Source of the DNA: Paracoccus litorisediminis
GTDB lineage: Bacteria; Pseudomonadota; Alphaproteobacteria; Rhodobacterales; Rhodobacteraceae
Direction: 5' to 3'
Length of the DNA: 64,000 nt
Assembly: GCF_009711205.1 (NCBI RefSeq)
Contig: NZ_WMIG01000002.1
Span: 62,001-126,000 of the forward strand
Shown: positions 18,177 through 28,409 of the stretch, piece after piece
Position numbering within the stretch: position 1 is the stretch's first letter
Layout of the letters: each line of letters starts with the position of its first letter
The notes under the pieces: generated by a model
Databases searched by the model: none
The model's input: the letters and a program-made list of their open reading frames with translations, nothing else
What the model was told of the DNA's origin: nothing
Translations under genes and position numbers: made by a program

Positions 18177-19109
18177 TTGCAGCCACAGATCACCATCCTC
18201 ATGGCGACCTATAATGGCGCAAGGTTCCTGCCCGCGCAGCTCGACAGTATCCTTGCCCAAAGCCATGCGAACTGGCGGCTGATCGTCTCGGATGACGGCT
18301 CGACCGACGGCACGCGCGATGTCGTCGCAGACTATGCCCGCAAGACCGGCAGGATTGAGCTGATTGACGGTCCACGCCGAGGTGCTACGGCGAATTTCCT
18401 GCACCTGATCATGCAGGCGGGGTCACAAGACTGGATCGCCTTCTGCGATCAGGACGATGTCTGGAAGACGGACAAGCTGGCGCGCGGGGTTGCACACCTG
18501 ACCTTGCGAAACGGGCCAGCGGTCTATGCCGCCCGAACGACGATCTGCGACGAAGACCTGCGCGAACTGACCCCAGCACCCCATTTCGCAGGGCCTTTCG
18601 GCTTTCGAAATGCCTTGGTGCAGGCCTGCCTGCCCGGCAACACCACCATCGCCAATTCACAAGCCCTGCAGATCCTGCAGGCGGCAGCACCTGCGGCGGA
18701 TACGGCCGGGATCGTCTCGCATGACTGGTGGGTCTATCAGCTGATGTCGGGTGCCAAGGCCGATATCCATCGCGACAGTGCTCAGGTGCTGATGTACCGT
18801 CAGCATCCACGCAATGTCATGGGCCGCAACGACACCACCTCGGCGCAGGCGGCGCGGGCGTCGATGCTGTTTGACGGCACATTCGCCAAATGGCTCGGGC
18901 AGAACCAGATCGCGCTTGAAGCCGCAGAAGACCTGCTGACATCCGAAAACCGGCAGCTTCTGCGTCGGTTCGGGCACTTGCTGCGTGCATCTGGGCCAAG
19001 CGCGTTGGCCAAGGCTATCGACATTGGACTTTATCGCCAAAGCCACACCGGCACGGCCGCGATCATGGCCGCCGCCCTTGCCGGTCGCCTGCGAACACCC
19101 AGCGATTAA
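18177..19109 (+). CDS. Glycosyltransferase family 2
   Basis: 310 residues. A GT-A fold with ITILMATYNGARFLPAQLDS at the N-terminus, the nucleotide-binding DDGSTDGT (about residues 40-47) and the acidic FCDQDDVWK motif that resembles the metal-binding DXD. It looks like a rhamnosyltransferase-type GT2 used in O-antigen or exopolysaccharide synthesis. The TTG start is supported by GGAG 8 bases upstream. The gene ends 4 bases inside rfbA on the opposite strand, next to the dTDP-rhamnose operon, so dTDP-rhamnose is a reasonable donor (inference). Confidence 0.85.
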   Translation: MQPQITILMATYNGARFLPAQLDSILAQSHANWRLIVSDDGSTDGTRDVVADYARKTGRIELIDGPRRGATANFLHLIMQAGSQDWIAFCDQDDVWKTDKLARGVAHLTLRNGPAVYAARTTICDEDLRELTPAPHFAGPFGFRNALVQACLPGNTTIANSQALQILQAAAPAADTAGIVSHDWWVYQLMSGAKADIHRDSAQVLMYRQHPRNVMGRNDTTSAQAARASMLFDGTFAKWLGQNQIALEAAEDLLTSENRQLLRRFGHLLRASGPSALAKAIDIGLYRQSHTGTAAIMAAALAGRLRTPSD

Positions 19110-19996
19110 AGCAACGTCGCCAGATATTTGCCGTAGTCGCTTTTACCGTATTTCCGGGCCAGCGCGGCCAGTTCCTCGGTCCCGATCCAGCCTTGGTTGA
19201 AGGCGATTTCGTCCGGTGAACCGATCAGCAGACCCTGACGTTCCTCCAGCGTGCGCACGAAATTCCCGGCATCCAGCAGGCTGGCATGAGTGCCGGTATC
19301 GAGCCATGCAAAGCCCCGGCCCATGCGCTCGACGATCAGGCTGTCTTCGTGCAGGTAGGTTTCCAACAGCGTGGTGATTTCCAGCTCGCCGCGCTCCGAG
19401 GGCTTCACCTGACGGGCACGGGCGGGGGCGGTGCCGTCCAGAAAATACAGCCCCGTCACTGCATAATCTGATGGGGGAACCAGCGGCTTTTCGATAATGG
19501 CGCTGGCACGACCGTCATCGTCGAAGGCCACGACGCCGTAACGCTCGGGATCGGCAACACGGTAGCCAAAGACCGTCCCGCCTTGCATCCGGGCATCCGC
19601 CGCGTCCAGCAGTACCGGCAGCCCGTGACCAAAGAAGATGTTGTCGCCCAAGACCATCGCCGAAGGCGCGCCAGCCAGGAAATCCTCGGCCAGAATATAG
19701 GCCTGAGCCAGCCCGTCGGGCGAGGGCTGGACGATATATTCGAAGCTCAGCCCCCACTGGCTGCCATCGCCCAGCAGGCGGCGGAATTGATCACGGTCGT
19801 CGGGGGTGGTGATGATCGCGATCTCGCGGATACCGGCCAGCATCAGCACCGAAATCGGGTAATAGACCATCGGCTTGTCATAGATCGGCAGAAGCTGCTT
19901 GGATACGCCCATGGTGATCGGGTAAAGCCGCGTTCCCGAGCCCCCCGCGAGGATGATCCCCTTGCGCCCAGTCGCGGATTTGGCCGTCTCAGTCAT
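19106..19996 (-). CDS. rfbA: Glucose-1-phosphate thymidylyltransferase RfbA/RmlA
   Basis: 296 residues. Makes dTDP-glucose from dTTP and glucose 1-phosphate, the first step to dTDP-L-rhamnose. The nucleotidyltransferase signature GIILAGGSGTRLYPIT and SKQLLPIYDKPMVYYPIS is intact, with the GDNIFFGHG segment typical of RmlA. It is the last gene of the rfbC-B-D-A operon; its ATG overlaps the rfbD stop by 4 bases. Confidence 0.97.
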   Translation of the reverse strand: MTETAKSATGRKGIILAGGSGTRLYPITMGVSKQLLPIYDKPMVYYPISVLMLAGIREIAIITTPDDRDQFRRLLGDGSQWGLSFEYIVQPSPDGLAQAYILAEDFLAGAPSAMVLGDNIFFGHGLPVLLDAADARMQGGTVFGYRVADPERYGVVAFDDDGRASAIIEKPLVPPSDYAVTGLYFLDGTAPARARQVKPSERGELEITTLLETYLHEDSLIVERMGRGFAWLDTGTHASLLDAGNFVRTLEERQGLLIGSPDEIAFNQGWIGTEELAALARKYGKSDYGKYLATLL

Positions 19997-20844
19997 GTCC
20001 GAAGCTCCGTCACTACCTTGGCTAGGCCCGCGCGCCAGTCCGGGCGGGCGATGCCGAAATCACGCGCGATGGCGCTGCAATCCAGTCGCGAATTCCCGGG
20101 CCTGCGCGCCGGGGTCGGATAGTCGCTGCTGGCAATATCGTCGACCCGGCAGGACAACCCCGCCTGATCCATGATCTCACGTGCAAAGCCCGCCCAACTG
20201 GTGTCAGGTGCTCCGGCGAAGTGATAGACGCCGCCGCGCGATGCATCCTCGCGCATTGCCGAAATCATCGTCAGGCAGGCCGAGGCAATATCCGCCGCCG
20301 GGGTCGGGCCGCCATTCTGATCGGCAACCACGCGCAACTCCTCGCGCTCGGCCCCCAACCGCATCATCGTCTTGACGAAATTCGCCCCATGCGCCGAAAA
20401 CACCCATGAGGTGCGCAGGACTGCCCATTGCCCACCGGCACGGGCGACACCGCGTTCGCCCGCCAGTTTCGAGGCGCCATAGACCCCCAGCGGACCCGTC
20501 GGATCGCTTTCCTGCCAAGGTCTCTCGCCCGAACCGTCAAAGACGTAATCGGTCGAGATATGCAGGAAGGGCACGCCCAGCCGTGCCGCAGCGCGGGCCA
20601 TGACGAAGGGGGCCTCGGCATTGACGGCATGGGCCAGCTCCGGTTCGGATTCGGCGCGGTCGACGGCGGTATGGGCAGCGGCATTGATGATCGCCGTGGG
20701 CTGTGCGGCAAGGATCGCCGCCGCGCAGTTCGAAGCATCCGACAGGTCGACCTCATCGCGGCCCAGAAACCATGCCTCGGGGGCCAGACGCGCCAGCTCG
20801 GTCGCGACCTGCCCACTGCGGCCAAAGACCAGCAGCCCGTTCAT
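19993..20844 (-). CDS. rfbD: dTDP-4-dehydrorhamnose reductase RfbD/RmlD
   Basis: 283 residues from the ATG at 20844. I chose it over a longer frame (20895) because it gives the standard start [17 protein letters not shown] and overlaps the rfbB stop by 4 bases. It carries out the final reduction to dTDP-L-rhamnose. The Rossmann GRSGQVA, the [10 protein letters not shown] segment and the catalytic YGASKLAGE are all visible. Confidence 0.96.
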   Translation of the reverse strand: MNGLLVFGRSGQVATELARLAPEAWFLGRDEVDLSDASNCAAAILAAQPTAIINAAAHTAVDRAESEPELAHAVNAEAPFVMARAAARLGVPFLHISTDYVFDGSGERPWQESDPTGPLGVYGASKLAGERGVARAGGQWAVLRTSWVFSAHGANFVKTMMRLGAEREELRVVADQNGGPTPAADIASACLTMISAMREDASRGGVYHFAGAPDTSWAGFAREIMDQAGLSCRVDDIASSDYPTPARRPGNSRLDCSAIARDFGIARPDWRAGLAKVVTELRT

Positions 20845-21878
20845 GCCTTGCCCAGCCTTTCTCCGACGCCCTGACGCGACAGCAGCGGGCGCCACCAGTC
20901 CTCATTTTGCAGATACCATTCGACGGTGCGCGCCAGCCCCTCCTCGACCGTGACCGATGGTTGCCAGCCCAACTCGGTGCGGATGCGGGTCGGGTCGATG
21001 GCATAGCGGCGGTCATGGCCGGGGCGGTCGGTAACAAAGGTGATCAGCCGCTCATGCGGGGCGTGTTCCGGGCGCAGGCGATCCATATGGGCACAGATCG
21101 TGCGCACCAGATCGATGTTCTTCGCCTCATTCTCGCCGCCGATATTGTAGCTGCGGCCCAAATCGCCCTTTTCCAAAACCAGCAGCAACGCGTCGGCGTG
21201 GTCCTCGACGTAAAGCCAGTCGCGGACATTGCCGCCATCGCCATAGACCGGGATCGGACGCCCATGCAGCGCGTTCAGGATCACCACCGGCACCAGCTTT
21301 TCCGGGAAATGGAACGGGCCGTAATTGTTCGAGCAATTGGTCAGCACCACCGGCAGGCCATAGGTCTCGTGCCAGGCGCGCACCAGATGGTCCGAGGCCG
21401 CCTTGCTGGCGGAATAGGGGCTGCGCGGATCGTAGGGCGTGTCTTCGGTGAACTGCCCGGTCTCACCCAGAGAGCCGAACACCTCATCGGTCGAGATGTG
21501 GTGAAAGCGGAACCCCTCGGGCCGCCCCTGCCCGACCCAATAGGCGCGGGCAGCTTCCAGCAGGTTGTAGGTGCCAGTGATGTTCGTTTCGATGAAATCG
21601 CCCGGCCCGTCGATCGAGCGGTCGACATGGCTTTCCGCCGCCAAATGCATGATCGCGTCGGGCTGGTGGTCGGCCAGCACCCGGTCCAGCGCCGCACGGT
21701 CGCGCAGGTCGGCCTGCTCGAAGGCATAAAGCGGGCTGTTCGAAACAGAGGCCACGTTGCCCGCATTGGCGGCATAGGTCATGGCGTCAAGGTTCACCAC
21801 CTCATGCCCGCGCCGCACCGCCAGCCGCACCACGGCCGAGCCGATGAACCCGGCCCCGCCGGTTACCAGAATTTTCAT
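20841..21878 (-). CDS. rfbB: dTDP-glucose 4,6-dehydratase RfbB/RmlB
   Basis: 345 residues. Converts dTDP-glucose to the 4-keto-6-deoxy sugar. It has the NAD-binding [11 protein letters not shown] start, the SDR-type [15 protein letters not shown] active site, HISTDEVFG, and [17 protein letters not shown], all hallmarks of RmlB. Overlaps of 4 bases on both sides (rfbC and rfbD) show tight coupling. Confidence 0.97.
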   Translation of the reverse strand: MKILVTGGAGFIGSAVVRLAVRRGHEVVNLDAMTYAANAGNVASVSNSPLYAFEQADLRDRAALDRVLADHQPDAIMHLAAESHVDRSIDGPGDFIETNITGTYNLLEAARAYWVGQGRPEGFRFHHISTDEVFGSLGETGQFTEDTPYDPRSPYSASKAASDHLVRAWHETYGLPVVLTNCSNNYGPFHFPEKLVPVVILNALHGRPIPVYGDGGNVRDWLYVEDHADALLLVLEKGDLGRSYNIGGENEAKNIDLVRTICAHMDRLRPEHAPHERLITFVTDRPGHDRRYAIDPTRIRTELGWQPSVTVEEGLARTVEWYLQNEDWWRPLLSRQGVGERLGKA

Positions 21879-22456
21879 GATCTGGCCTCGTATTCGAAAT
21901 CATCGTGATAAATGAAGGGGCTGTCGAAATCTGCAAACCCGGGCGCCACGGCATCCTTGTCCGACAGAAGCGGCGCGCCGGTCAGGCCCCAGTCGATGCC
22001 GAGGCTGTCCCATGCCACCGCGCCATCGCATTCCGGCGCGTAATGGTCGGTGCATTTGTAGCAGATCTCGGTATCCGGCTCGCGCGTGACGAAGCCGTGC
22101 AGGAAGCCCGCCGGGATCCACAGCTGGCGGCCGTTTTCGAATGACAGTTCCTCGCCCAGCCACTGGCCATAGGTCGGGCTGCCCTTGCGGATATCGACGG
22201 CCACGTCGAACAACCGCCCGCGCCCGCAGCGTACCAGCTTGCCCTGCGCATGGGGCGGCGACTGGAAATGCAGCCCCCGCAGCGTGTCCACCGCCGCCGA
22301 CAGCGAATGATTGTCCTGCACGAATTCCGGCAGGTCCAGCCCGGCCTCAAGCAATGTTCTGCGGTTCCAGCTTTCCGAAAAAAAGCCCCGCGCATCCCCA
22401 TGCCGCCGGGGTTCAAGGATCAGCACCCCGCTTAGGGATGTCCGTGTGATCTGCAT
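21875..22456 (-). CDS. rfbC: dTDP-4-dehydrorhamnose 3,5-epimerase RfbC/RmlC
   Basis: 193 residues. Epimerises C3 and C5 of the keto sugar. Cupin signature residues are seen in [19 protein letters not shown] and [29 protein letters not shown] is the second metal/ligand strand, and [16 protein letters not shown] is the usual C-terminal block. It is the first gene of the operon. The 204-base region upstream separates it from the divergent RTX gene and must contain both promoters. Confidence 0.97.
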   Translation of the reverse strand: MQITRTSLSGVLILEPRRHGDARGFFSESWNRRTLLEAGLDLPEFVQDNHSLSAAVDTLRGLHFQSPPHAQGKLVRCGRGRLFDVAVDIRKGSPTYGQWLGEELSFENGRQLWIPAGFLHGFVTREPDTEICYKCTDHYAPECDGAVAWDSLGIDWGLTGAPLLSDKDAVAPGFADFDSPFIYHDDFEYEARS

Positions 22457-22660
22457 CCGGTCCTGCCCGCAAACAATCCGTGCCGATCCTCACAAATGTT
22501 TTCGCGCCACACAAGCTTCCGATCGCCCGACACCGGGAAACCCGTCCAAATAGACTAAATTGCTCGGCAAAAAGCCCGAGCGCGACGGGTGCCGGGCAAG
22601 CCTTCGTTAAACTGACCGACCTAGCCTAACGGGCAACAGGTTCAGTTTCGGGGTTCGGTC

Positions 22661-25657
22661 ATGTTCAGCATCCGTCAGGTGACGACCTATGTCGGTCGCT
22701 ATCCGGCTTTCGTGACCAATATCAGCGATCTTCAGATCGGACAGACCGCGACGGGCACCTATCTGTTCAGCGCGACCCAGCTGGGTGCGGGTCTGGCCTC
22801 GTTTCGCCTGACCGCCGCCGATGAGCCGATGCGGATCATGGCGACGCAGGCCTATCCGCCATCCGCAGGCTATCTCGACGCGCCCGAGGTGGCGCTTCTG
22901 CCCTGGGGCAATGGGCTTGCAGTGTTCGGGACGGCGGTCGGCGCGGCATGGACCGATGGCTTCGTATTGGCGTCGGGCGGTTTGCTGAACGGTCCCGTCT
23001 CGCCCTCGGGCAGCGCCTTGCCGACGACCGTCACCCATCTGGGCGCGTTCGAGATCGGGGGCTCGACCCTTCTCTACACGACGCGAAACGGCAGCACCCT
23101 GCTGGAGACATGGCGCATCGGCGCGGACGGCAGCGTCAGTTCGATCTCACGCGCGCAGCTGCCGGTCGGTCCGGCGGTTCAGGGCGTCGAAATCAGCGAT
23201 GTCGAGATCGCCACGCTGGGCGACCGCACCTTCATCCTGACGACCTCGGCGCTGGGAAACTATGTCGCAGCGCAGCTGGTCAATGCCGATGGCAGTCTGG
23301 GGCAGATCCAGTATGTCAGCGTCGCCTTGGGCTATGGCATCAACGGCCCCGCCGAGATCGAGACGGTGCGGGTTGCCGGCATCACCTATCTGCTGGTCGG
23401 ATCGACGCAAAGCTCATCGCTGACGGTGCTGCGGCTGGATTACAACGGCAATCTCAGCCATGCCGACCATATTCTGGACGAGTTGGGCACCCGCTTCAGC
23501 CGCATCACCGCGCTTGAGACGGTCGAGGTCGGAGGCCGCAGCTATATCATCGTGGGCGGCGCGGATGACGGGATCTCGGTCTTCACCATCCAGCCCGACG
23601 GGCATCTGCTGCATCTGGCGACGCTAAGCGATACCGCCGACCGTACCTTGCAGGATGTCTCGGCCATCTCGGCCATCGCGATGAATGGGCAGGTCGCGTT
23701 GTTCGTCTCATCCCGGACGGAACGCGGGATCACCCAGTTCACCTTTGATCCGGGACAGCTGGGCGAGACCCGGATTCTGCCCGCCGGGCAATATACCGGC
23801 ACGTCGGGTTCGGACATGCTGCAGGCCGGACAGGGCACCACCCGGATCCTTGGCGGCGCAGGCGATGACATACTGATCGCCGGGCCCGACCCGGTTCAAC
23901 TGACCGGAGGCGACGGGGCCGATCTGTTCGTCGCTTCAAGGATCAACGGCAAGATCACCATCACCGATTACGAACAGGGGGTGGACCGGCTGGATCTGGC
24001 CAATCTGGGTATGATCCGCAGCACCCTGCAACTGACCTTCCGCCGCGAAAGCTTTGGCATCACCATCACCTTTGGCGACACGCAAATCGAGGTCAGGACC
24101 CGCGACGGCCGAGGCCTGAACGCGAACGCCTTCAACAACTCGATGTTCCCCATCGCCCATTACGAGGTGAGTGGGATGCGCACGATCCTGATCGGAACGG
24201 CGGGCGCCGACAACATGACGGCGGGGCGCTACGGCTCAAACGTCCTCGGTTATGCAGAGCGCGATCTGCTGAACGGCCAGGGCGGTGACGACCGCCTTTA
24301 TGGCGGCGACGACAACGATACGATTCAAGGCGCAGCAGGGGACGACAGCCTGCAAGGCGATGACGGCAACGATCTGCTGCGCGGTGGCGACGGGAACGAT
24401 TCAGTTCTGGGCGGCGATCAGGATGACACGCTTTATGGCGGCGTGGGCAATGATCGTTTGCTTGGTCAGGCCGGAAACGATCGGACCTATGGCGAGGACG
24501 GGAATGACACGATTGTCGATTCGCTGGGCAACAACTCGATCTTCGGCGGGAATGGTCACGACAGCATTGCCGGGGGCACTGGCTCCGACAGTCTGGACGG
24601 GGGTGCAGGCAACGACACTCTGCATGGTGGCGCAGGAAGTGATCGCCTGAGCGGCGGGACCGGCGATGACCGGCTTAACGGAAATGACGGGCACGATCGG
24701 ATGTCGGGTGGATCGGGACATGACAATCTGAACGGCGGGTCGGGCAATGACACTCTGGCGGGTGACGACGGGAATGATTGGATCTGGGGCGATATCGGCA
24801 ACGATTCGATCAATGGTGGTATGGGCCACGATTCGGTGAATGCGGGCGACGGAAATGACACCGTCAGAGGAGCTACCGGTCACGATCTGCTTGCCGGCGG
24901 GGACGACAACGACCTGATTTATGGTGATGACGGGAATGACACGTTGTCCGGGGGGCTGGGCCATGACCGGATGGTGGGTGGAACGGGCAACGACCGGATG
25001 CTGGGTGACGCCGGTAATGACTCGCTGTCGGGTGAGATAGGCAATGACACCTTGCTTGGCGGGGCTGGGAACGACTCGATCCGTTCCGGACCGGGAAATC
25101 ATCTGATCCAAGGCGATGACGGAAACGACCTGATCGTCGCCGATAGTGGCAATGACAGCATCCTTGGTGGTACCGGGAACGATTCAATCCAAGGCATGGG
25201 CGGCTTCGACACGATCGACGGGGGTGCAGGAAACGACACCATCCGCAGCGGCGCTGCGATGGTGACCGGGGGGCGTAATCAGCTGTCCGGCGGGACAGGA
25301 AACGACCTGATCGTCGGGGGAAGGGATATCGACTGGATAAGGGGTGGGACCGGCTCGGATCGGATGACTGGCGGGGCCGGGGCCGATTTGTTCCTGTTCC
25401 GGGCAGCAGAGGACTTCGACCGCAGCAACGATGTCATCACCGACTTCACTCGAGGTGCCGACCATCTGGATCTGCGTGGCATGGATCTGGACTTCATCGG
25501 TCGGGCCGAGTTCTCGGCGGCAGGTCAAGTGCGGCTGACGACCGGAGGAGCTTTAGGCCTAACCGTCGAGATCGACCTGAACGGCGACCGCGTATCCGAT
25601 CTCAGGATCGGGTTGGGGAATGTCGCCGACCTTACAGCCGGGGATTTCCTGCTGTAG
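22661..25657 (+). CDS. Large RTX (haemolysin-type calcium-binding) protein
   Basis: 998 residues. Residues 1-370 form a repetitive beta-rich region resembling a propeller (repeats with a V/T-x-G-x-T/S-Y-L-x-V-G pattern). After a linker, residues about 537-915 hold roughly 35-40 glycine-aspartate nonapeptides of the GGxGxDxLx type that bind calcium. The C-terminal 80 residues (after GADLFLFRAAEDF) resemble the secretion signal of type I-secreted proteins and end in a hydrophobic DFLL. There is no N-terminal signal peptide. No ABC/membrane-fusion secretion genes lie in the window. It probably acts at or beyond the cell surface, perhaps in the polysaccharide matrix encoded nearby; no catalytic motif was found. 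Confidence 0.88.
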   Translation: MFSIRQVTTYVGRYPAFVTNISDLQIGQTATGTYLFSATQLGAGLASFRLTAADEPMRIMATQAYPPSAGYLDAPEVALLPWGNGLAVFGTAVGAAWTDGFVLASGGLLNGPVSPSGSALPTTVTHLGAFEIGGSTLLYTTRNGSTLLETWRIGADGSVSSISRAQLPVGPAVQGVEISDVEIATLGDRTFILTTSALGNYVAAQLVNADGSLGQIQYVSVALGYGINGPAEIETVRVAGITYLLVGSTQSSSLTVLRLDYNGNLSHADHILDELGTRFSRITALETVEVGGRSYIIVGGADDGISVFTIQPDGHLLHLATLSDTADRTLQDVSAISAIAMNGQVALFVSSRTERGITQFTFDPGQLGETRILPAGQYTGTSGSDMLQAGQGTTRILGGAGDDILIAGPDPVQLTGGDGADLFVASRINGKITITDYEQGVDRLDLANLGMIRSTLQLTFRRESFGITITFGDTQIEVRTRDGRGLNANAFNNSMFPIAHYEVSGMRTILIGTAGADNMTAGRYGSNVLGYAERDLLNGQGGDDRLYGGDDNDTIQGAAGDDSLQGDDGNDLLRGGDGNDSVLGGDQDDTLYGGVGNDRLLGQAGNDRTYGEDGNDTIVDSLGNNSIFGGNGHDSIAGGTGSDSLDGGAGNDTLHGGAGSDRLSGGTGDDRLNGNDGHDRMSGGSGHDNLNGGSGNDTLAGDDGNDWIWGDIGNDSINGGMGHDSVNAGDGNDTVRGATGHDLLAGGDDNDLIYGDDGNDTLSGGLGHDRMVGGTGNDRMLGDAGNDSLSGEIGNDTLLGGAGNDSIRSGPGNHLIQGDDGNDLIVADSGNDSILGGTGNDSIQGMGGFDTIDGGAGNDTIRSGAAMVTGGRNQLSGGTGNDLIVGGRDIDWIRGGTGSDRMTGGAGADLFLFRAAEDFDRSNDVITDFTRGADHLDLRGMDLDFIGRAEFSAAGQVRLTTGGALGLTVEIDLNGDRVSDLRIGLGNVADLTAGDFLL
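24266..25400 (+). repeat. RTX nonapeptide repeat region
   Basis: About 1.1 kb of 27-base units coding for GGxGxDxLx-like repeats, with GGGAACGA-like GNDS/GND codons recurring throughout. The units vary, so it is not a perfect DNA tandem repeat. Such regions can misassemble or recombine. Confidence 0.85.
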
Positions 25658-25911
25658 CCACATCCAGCTCAGGTTGAACGCGGCATGACTGGGTAGGTCG
25701 TTGCCAGCAAATGCCCCCCTGTCGGGACCCGACCATTGACCGGCAGGTGGCCCGAACCCGGTGAAGGCCCATCGCCCGTGGTCGTTCCAACGCCTCGGTG
25801 ACCGCGACGTCACGGACAAGTTGTCAGTCGGGGGCCGTCTTGCACCCCTCCAACGCAACACCCCCGATTGCCCCACGTGAAGCGATCCGTGCCACTGGGC
25901 ATGGTCGGGGA

Positions 25912-27303
25912 CTAAACCCCGGTCAGCATCACGCCGATTTCAGCCGCGCGCGCGGTGACCAGTGCGGCGTCGCCAGCGGATTCGACATTCAGTCGGACCA
26001 CCGGCTCGGTGTTCGAGCGGCGCAGGTTGAAGCGCCATTCCGGGAATTCAAGACTGATACCGTCGGTATCGTCGCGCTTGCTGGCCTGCGGCGCGAAATG
26101 CGCCAGCACCCGCGCGATCGAGGCATCGGGATCGGTCAGGCGGAAATTGATCTCTCCCGAGGACGGATAGGCCGCAATCCGTTGCGCCAGCAGCTCGCCC
26201 AAGGATTGTCCCTTGCGGCAGATCAGCTCGACCACCAGCAGCCACGGGATCATGCCGCTATCGGCATAGGCGAAATCGCGGAAATAGTGATGGGCCGACA
26301 TCTCGCCGCCATAGATCGCGCCGCTTTGGCGCATGGCGCCCTTGACGAAAGCGTGTCCGGTGCGGGCCTGAATCGCCTCGCCTCCGGCCTCGGCAATCAT
26401 GGCGCGGGTGTTCAGGACGACGCGCGGGTCATGGACGATCCGCTCTCCGGGATGCTTTTCCAGAAACGCCGCGGCCAGAAGCCCGACAATGTATTCGCCC
26501 GGAATGAAGTCGCCTTGCGCGTCAAAGAAGAAGCAGCGGTCGAAATCGCCATCCCATGCCACCCCCAGATCCGCACCATGCGCCCGGACGGCGTCGGCGG
26601 TCATCGGCTGGTTCTCGGGCAGAAGCGGGTTCGGGATGCCGTTTGGAAAGCTGGAATCGGGATCATGATTGATGCGGATGAAGCGCAGGGGTGCGCCCCG
26701 CGCCTCAAGCTCGGCAGCGATGGCGTCAAAGGTCGGCCCGGCGGTGCCATTCCCGGCATTGACCAGCACCGTCATCGGGCACAGGGCGGCAATGTCGACG
26801 AAATCGACGACGGCGCGGGCATAGGCGGCGCGGGCCTCGGGGAAATCGGCTGCCCGGCCCGGTTCGGCTGCGGTGAAGGCGCCCGACCGGGCCAAAGCGG
26901 CCAGGTCGGCGAATTCGGTCTCGGGGTCCAGCGGCGCGGCGCCCGGCCCGACCAGCTTCATGCCGTTATAGTCGATCGGGTTGTGCGAGGCGGTGACCTC
27001 GATCCCGCCATCCGCACCGTAATGGGCGGTGGCGAAATACATTTCCTCGGTCCCGGCAAGACCAAGGTCGCGGACATTCGCGCCGCCCTCGATCAGCCCA
27101 CGGATCAGCGCCGCTGCCAGTTCGGGCGAGGTCGCGCGGCTGTCGCGCCCCACGATCACCTCGCGCGCACCGCGCAACTGCGCAAAGGCTCGACCGACAC
27201 GATAGGCCACATCCGTATCCAGCTCAGAGCCCAGCCGCCCGCGCACGTCATAGGCCTTGAAACAGTCGATCTGGCGGAAGGGCATCGGTTCGGCGTTGGA
27301 CAT
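25912..27303 (-). CDS. Phosphomannomutase/phosphoglucomutase
   Basis: 463 residues, typical of the bacterial alpha-D-phosphohexomutase family that supplies mannose- or glucose-1-phosphate for sugar nucleotides. The active-site serine lies in VTASHNPIDYNGMK, the metal loop in WDGDFDRCFFFD, the sugar-binding loop in GGEMSAHHYF, and the phosphate site near RRSNTEPVVRLN. The dual PMM/PGM versus pure PMM activity cannot be resolved. It lies between the two polysaccharide blocks and could feed GDP-mannose or dTDP-rhamnose synthesis. Confidence 0.92.
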   Translation of the reverse strand: MSNAEPMPFRQIDCFKAYDVRGRLGSELDTDVAYRVGRAFAQLRGAREVIVGRDSRATSPELAAALIRGLIEGGANVRDLGLAGTEEMYFATAHYGADGGIEVTASHNPIDYNGMKLVGPGAAPLDPETEFADLAALARSGAFTAAEPGRAADFPEARAAYARAVVDFVDIAALCPMTVLVNAGNGTAGPTFDAIAAELEARGAPLRFIRINHDPDSSFPNGIPNPLLPENQPMTADAVRAHGADLGVAWDGDFDRCFFFDAQGDFIPGEYIVGLLAAAFLEKHPGERIVHDPRVVLNTRAMIAEAGGEAIQARTGHAFVKGAMRQSGAIYGGEMSAHHYFRDFAYADSGMIPWLLVVELICRKGQSLGELLAQRIAAYPSSGEINFRLTDPDASIARVLAHFAPQASKRDDTDGISLEFPEWRFNLRRSNTEPVVRLNVESAGDAALVTARAAEIGVMLTGV

Positions 27304-27429
27304 GGGCGGGCTCCTTTGCTTTGGCCTATCGCTACACCAGCCGGTTCACGCCCGCCACCTCATCCTAAGGATGCAGGTGACGCGCCGGGGCGCAGCGGGT
27401 AGAAATTCCCGAACCTGACGAGGATGCCC

Positions 27430-27831
27430 ATGGATACCAAAGCCCTGATCGCCGCCTATTACGCCGCCTTCAACGCCGGTCGCACCGACGAGATGCTGAC
27501 CTATCTGCATGACCAGATCGAGCATCACGTGAACGAGGGCCAGATCCGCCGCGGCAAGGAATTGTTCCGCGAATTCAACGCGCACATGACCGCCAGCTAC
27601 AAGGAAGTTCTGACGGATATCGTGATCTTCGCCAATGAGGCGGGCGACCGCGCGGCGGCGGAATTCGTGGTGAACGGGACCTATCTGCAAACCGATGAGG
27701 GCCTGCCCGAGGCCAAGGGCCAGACCTATGTCCTGCCCGCCGGGACCTTCTTTACCATCCGCGACGGCAAGATCGCGCGCCTTACCACCTATTACAATCT
27801 GGCCGACTGGACGCAGCAGGTTTCCGCGTGA
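27430..27831 (+). CDS. NTF2-like/ketosteroid isomerase-related protein
   Basis: 133 residues. A cone-shaped NTF2/SnoaL-type fold is expected from the start DTKALIAAYYAAFNAGRTDE, the mid segment EHHVNEGQIRRG, and GTFFTIRDGKIARLTTYYN. I chose the ATG at 27430 because GAGG lies 6 bases upstream, whereas the ATG at 27424 touches it. Its stop overlaps the GNAT gene by 4 bases (GTGA). Members of this group occur in operons of small-molecule metabolism; the substrate is unknown. Confidence 0.82.
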   Translation: MDTKALIAAYYAAFNAGRTDEMLTYLHDQIEHHVNEGQIRRGKELFREFNAHMTASYKEVLTDIVIFANEAGDRAAAEFVVNGTYLQTDEGLPEAKGQTYVLPAGTFFTIRDGKIARLTTYYNLADWTQQVSA

Positions 27832-28409
27832 TTTCCACCCGGACCCTGACCGGAGAAGCGGTCGCCGCCGTGCTGGATGATCTGGCACGGCTGCGCATCG
27901 CGGTCTTTCGCGACTGGCCCTATCTCTATGACGGCGACGTGGACTACGAACGCGAGTATCTGCGGGCCTATCAATCCCCCGGTGCGGTCGTCGTCGCGGC
28001 CTATGACGGCGACCGCATGGTCGGCGCGGCCACCGGCGCACCGATGGAACATCACGCCGAGGATTTCGCCGCAGCCTTTTCCGGACGCCCCGAGCCGCTG
28101 GAACAGATCTTCTATTGCGCGGAATCGGTGCTGCTGCGCGACTATCGCGGGCGCGGTCTGGGCCACGCCTTTTTCGATGGGCGCGAGGCGCAGGCGCGTG
28201 CCATCGGCCGCCGCTACAGCGCCTTTTGCAGCGTGCAGCGGCCTGCGGATCACCCGCTGCGCCCGGCGGATTACCGCCCCTTGGATGACTTCTGGCGCAA
28301 AAGGGGTTATGAACCCCTTTCCGGCGTCGTCGCGGAGTTCGACTGGAAGGACATCGACGCGCCGGTTTCGACCAAGAAGCCGTTGCAATTCTGGATGAAA
28401 ACCCTGTGA
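27828..28409 (+). CDS. GNAT-family acetyltransferase
   Basis: 193 residues, GTG start overlapping the preceding gene. The acetyl-CoA pyrophosphate loop is YRGRGLGHAFFDG, preceded by the beta4 strand QIFYCAESVLL. It begins with ARLRIAVFRDWPYLYDG, a less common opening. It is clamped between an NTF2-like protein and a nitrilase-type amidase by 4-base overlaps, so the three act in one pathway (inference). The acceptor amine is not identifiable. Confidence 0.82.
   Translation: MISTRTLTGEAVAAVLDDLARLRIAVFRDWPYLYDGDVDYEREYLRAYQSPGAVVVAAYDGDRMVGAATGAPMEHHAEDFAAAFSGRPEPLEQIFYCAESVLLRDYRGRGLGHAFFDGREAQARAIGRRYSAFCSVQRPADHPLRPADYRPLDDFWRKRGYEPLSGVVAEFDWKDIDAPVSTKKPLQFWMKTL

Noticed and set aside
24266..25400. 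Regular short DNA repeats resembling a CRISPR or satellite array
   Set aside because: Units are 27 bases, in frame, and encode RTX nonapeptides without unique spacers.
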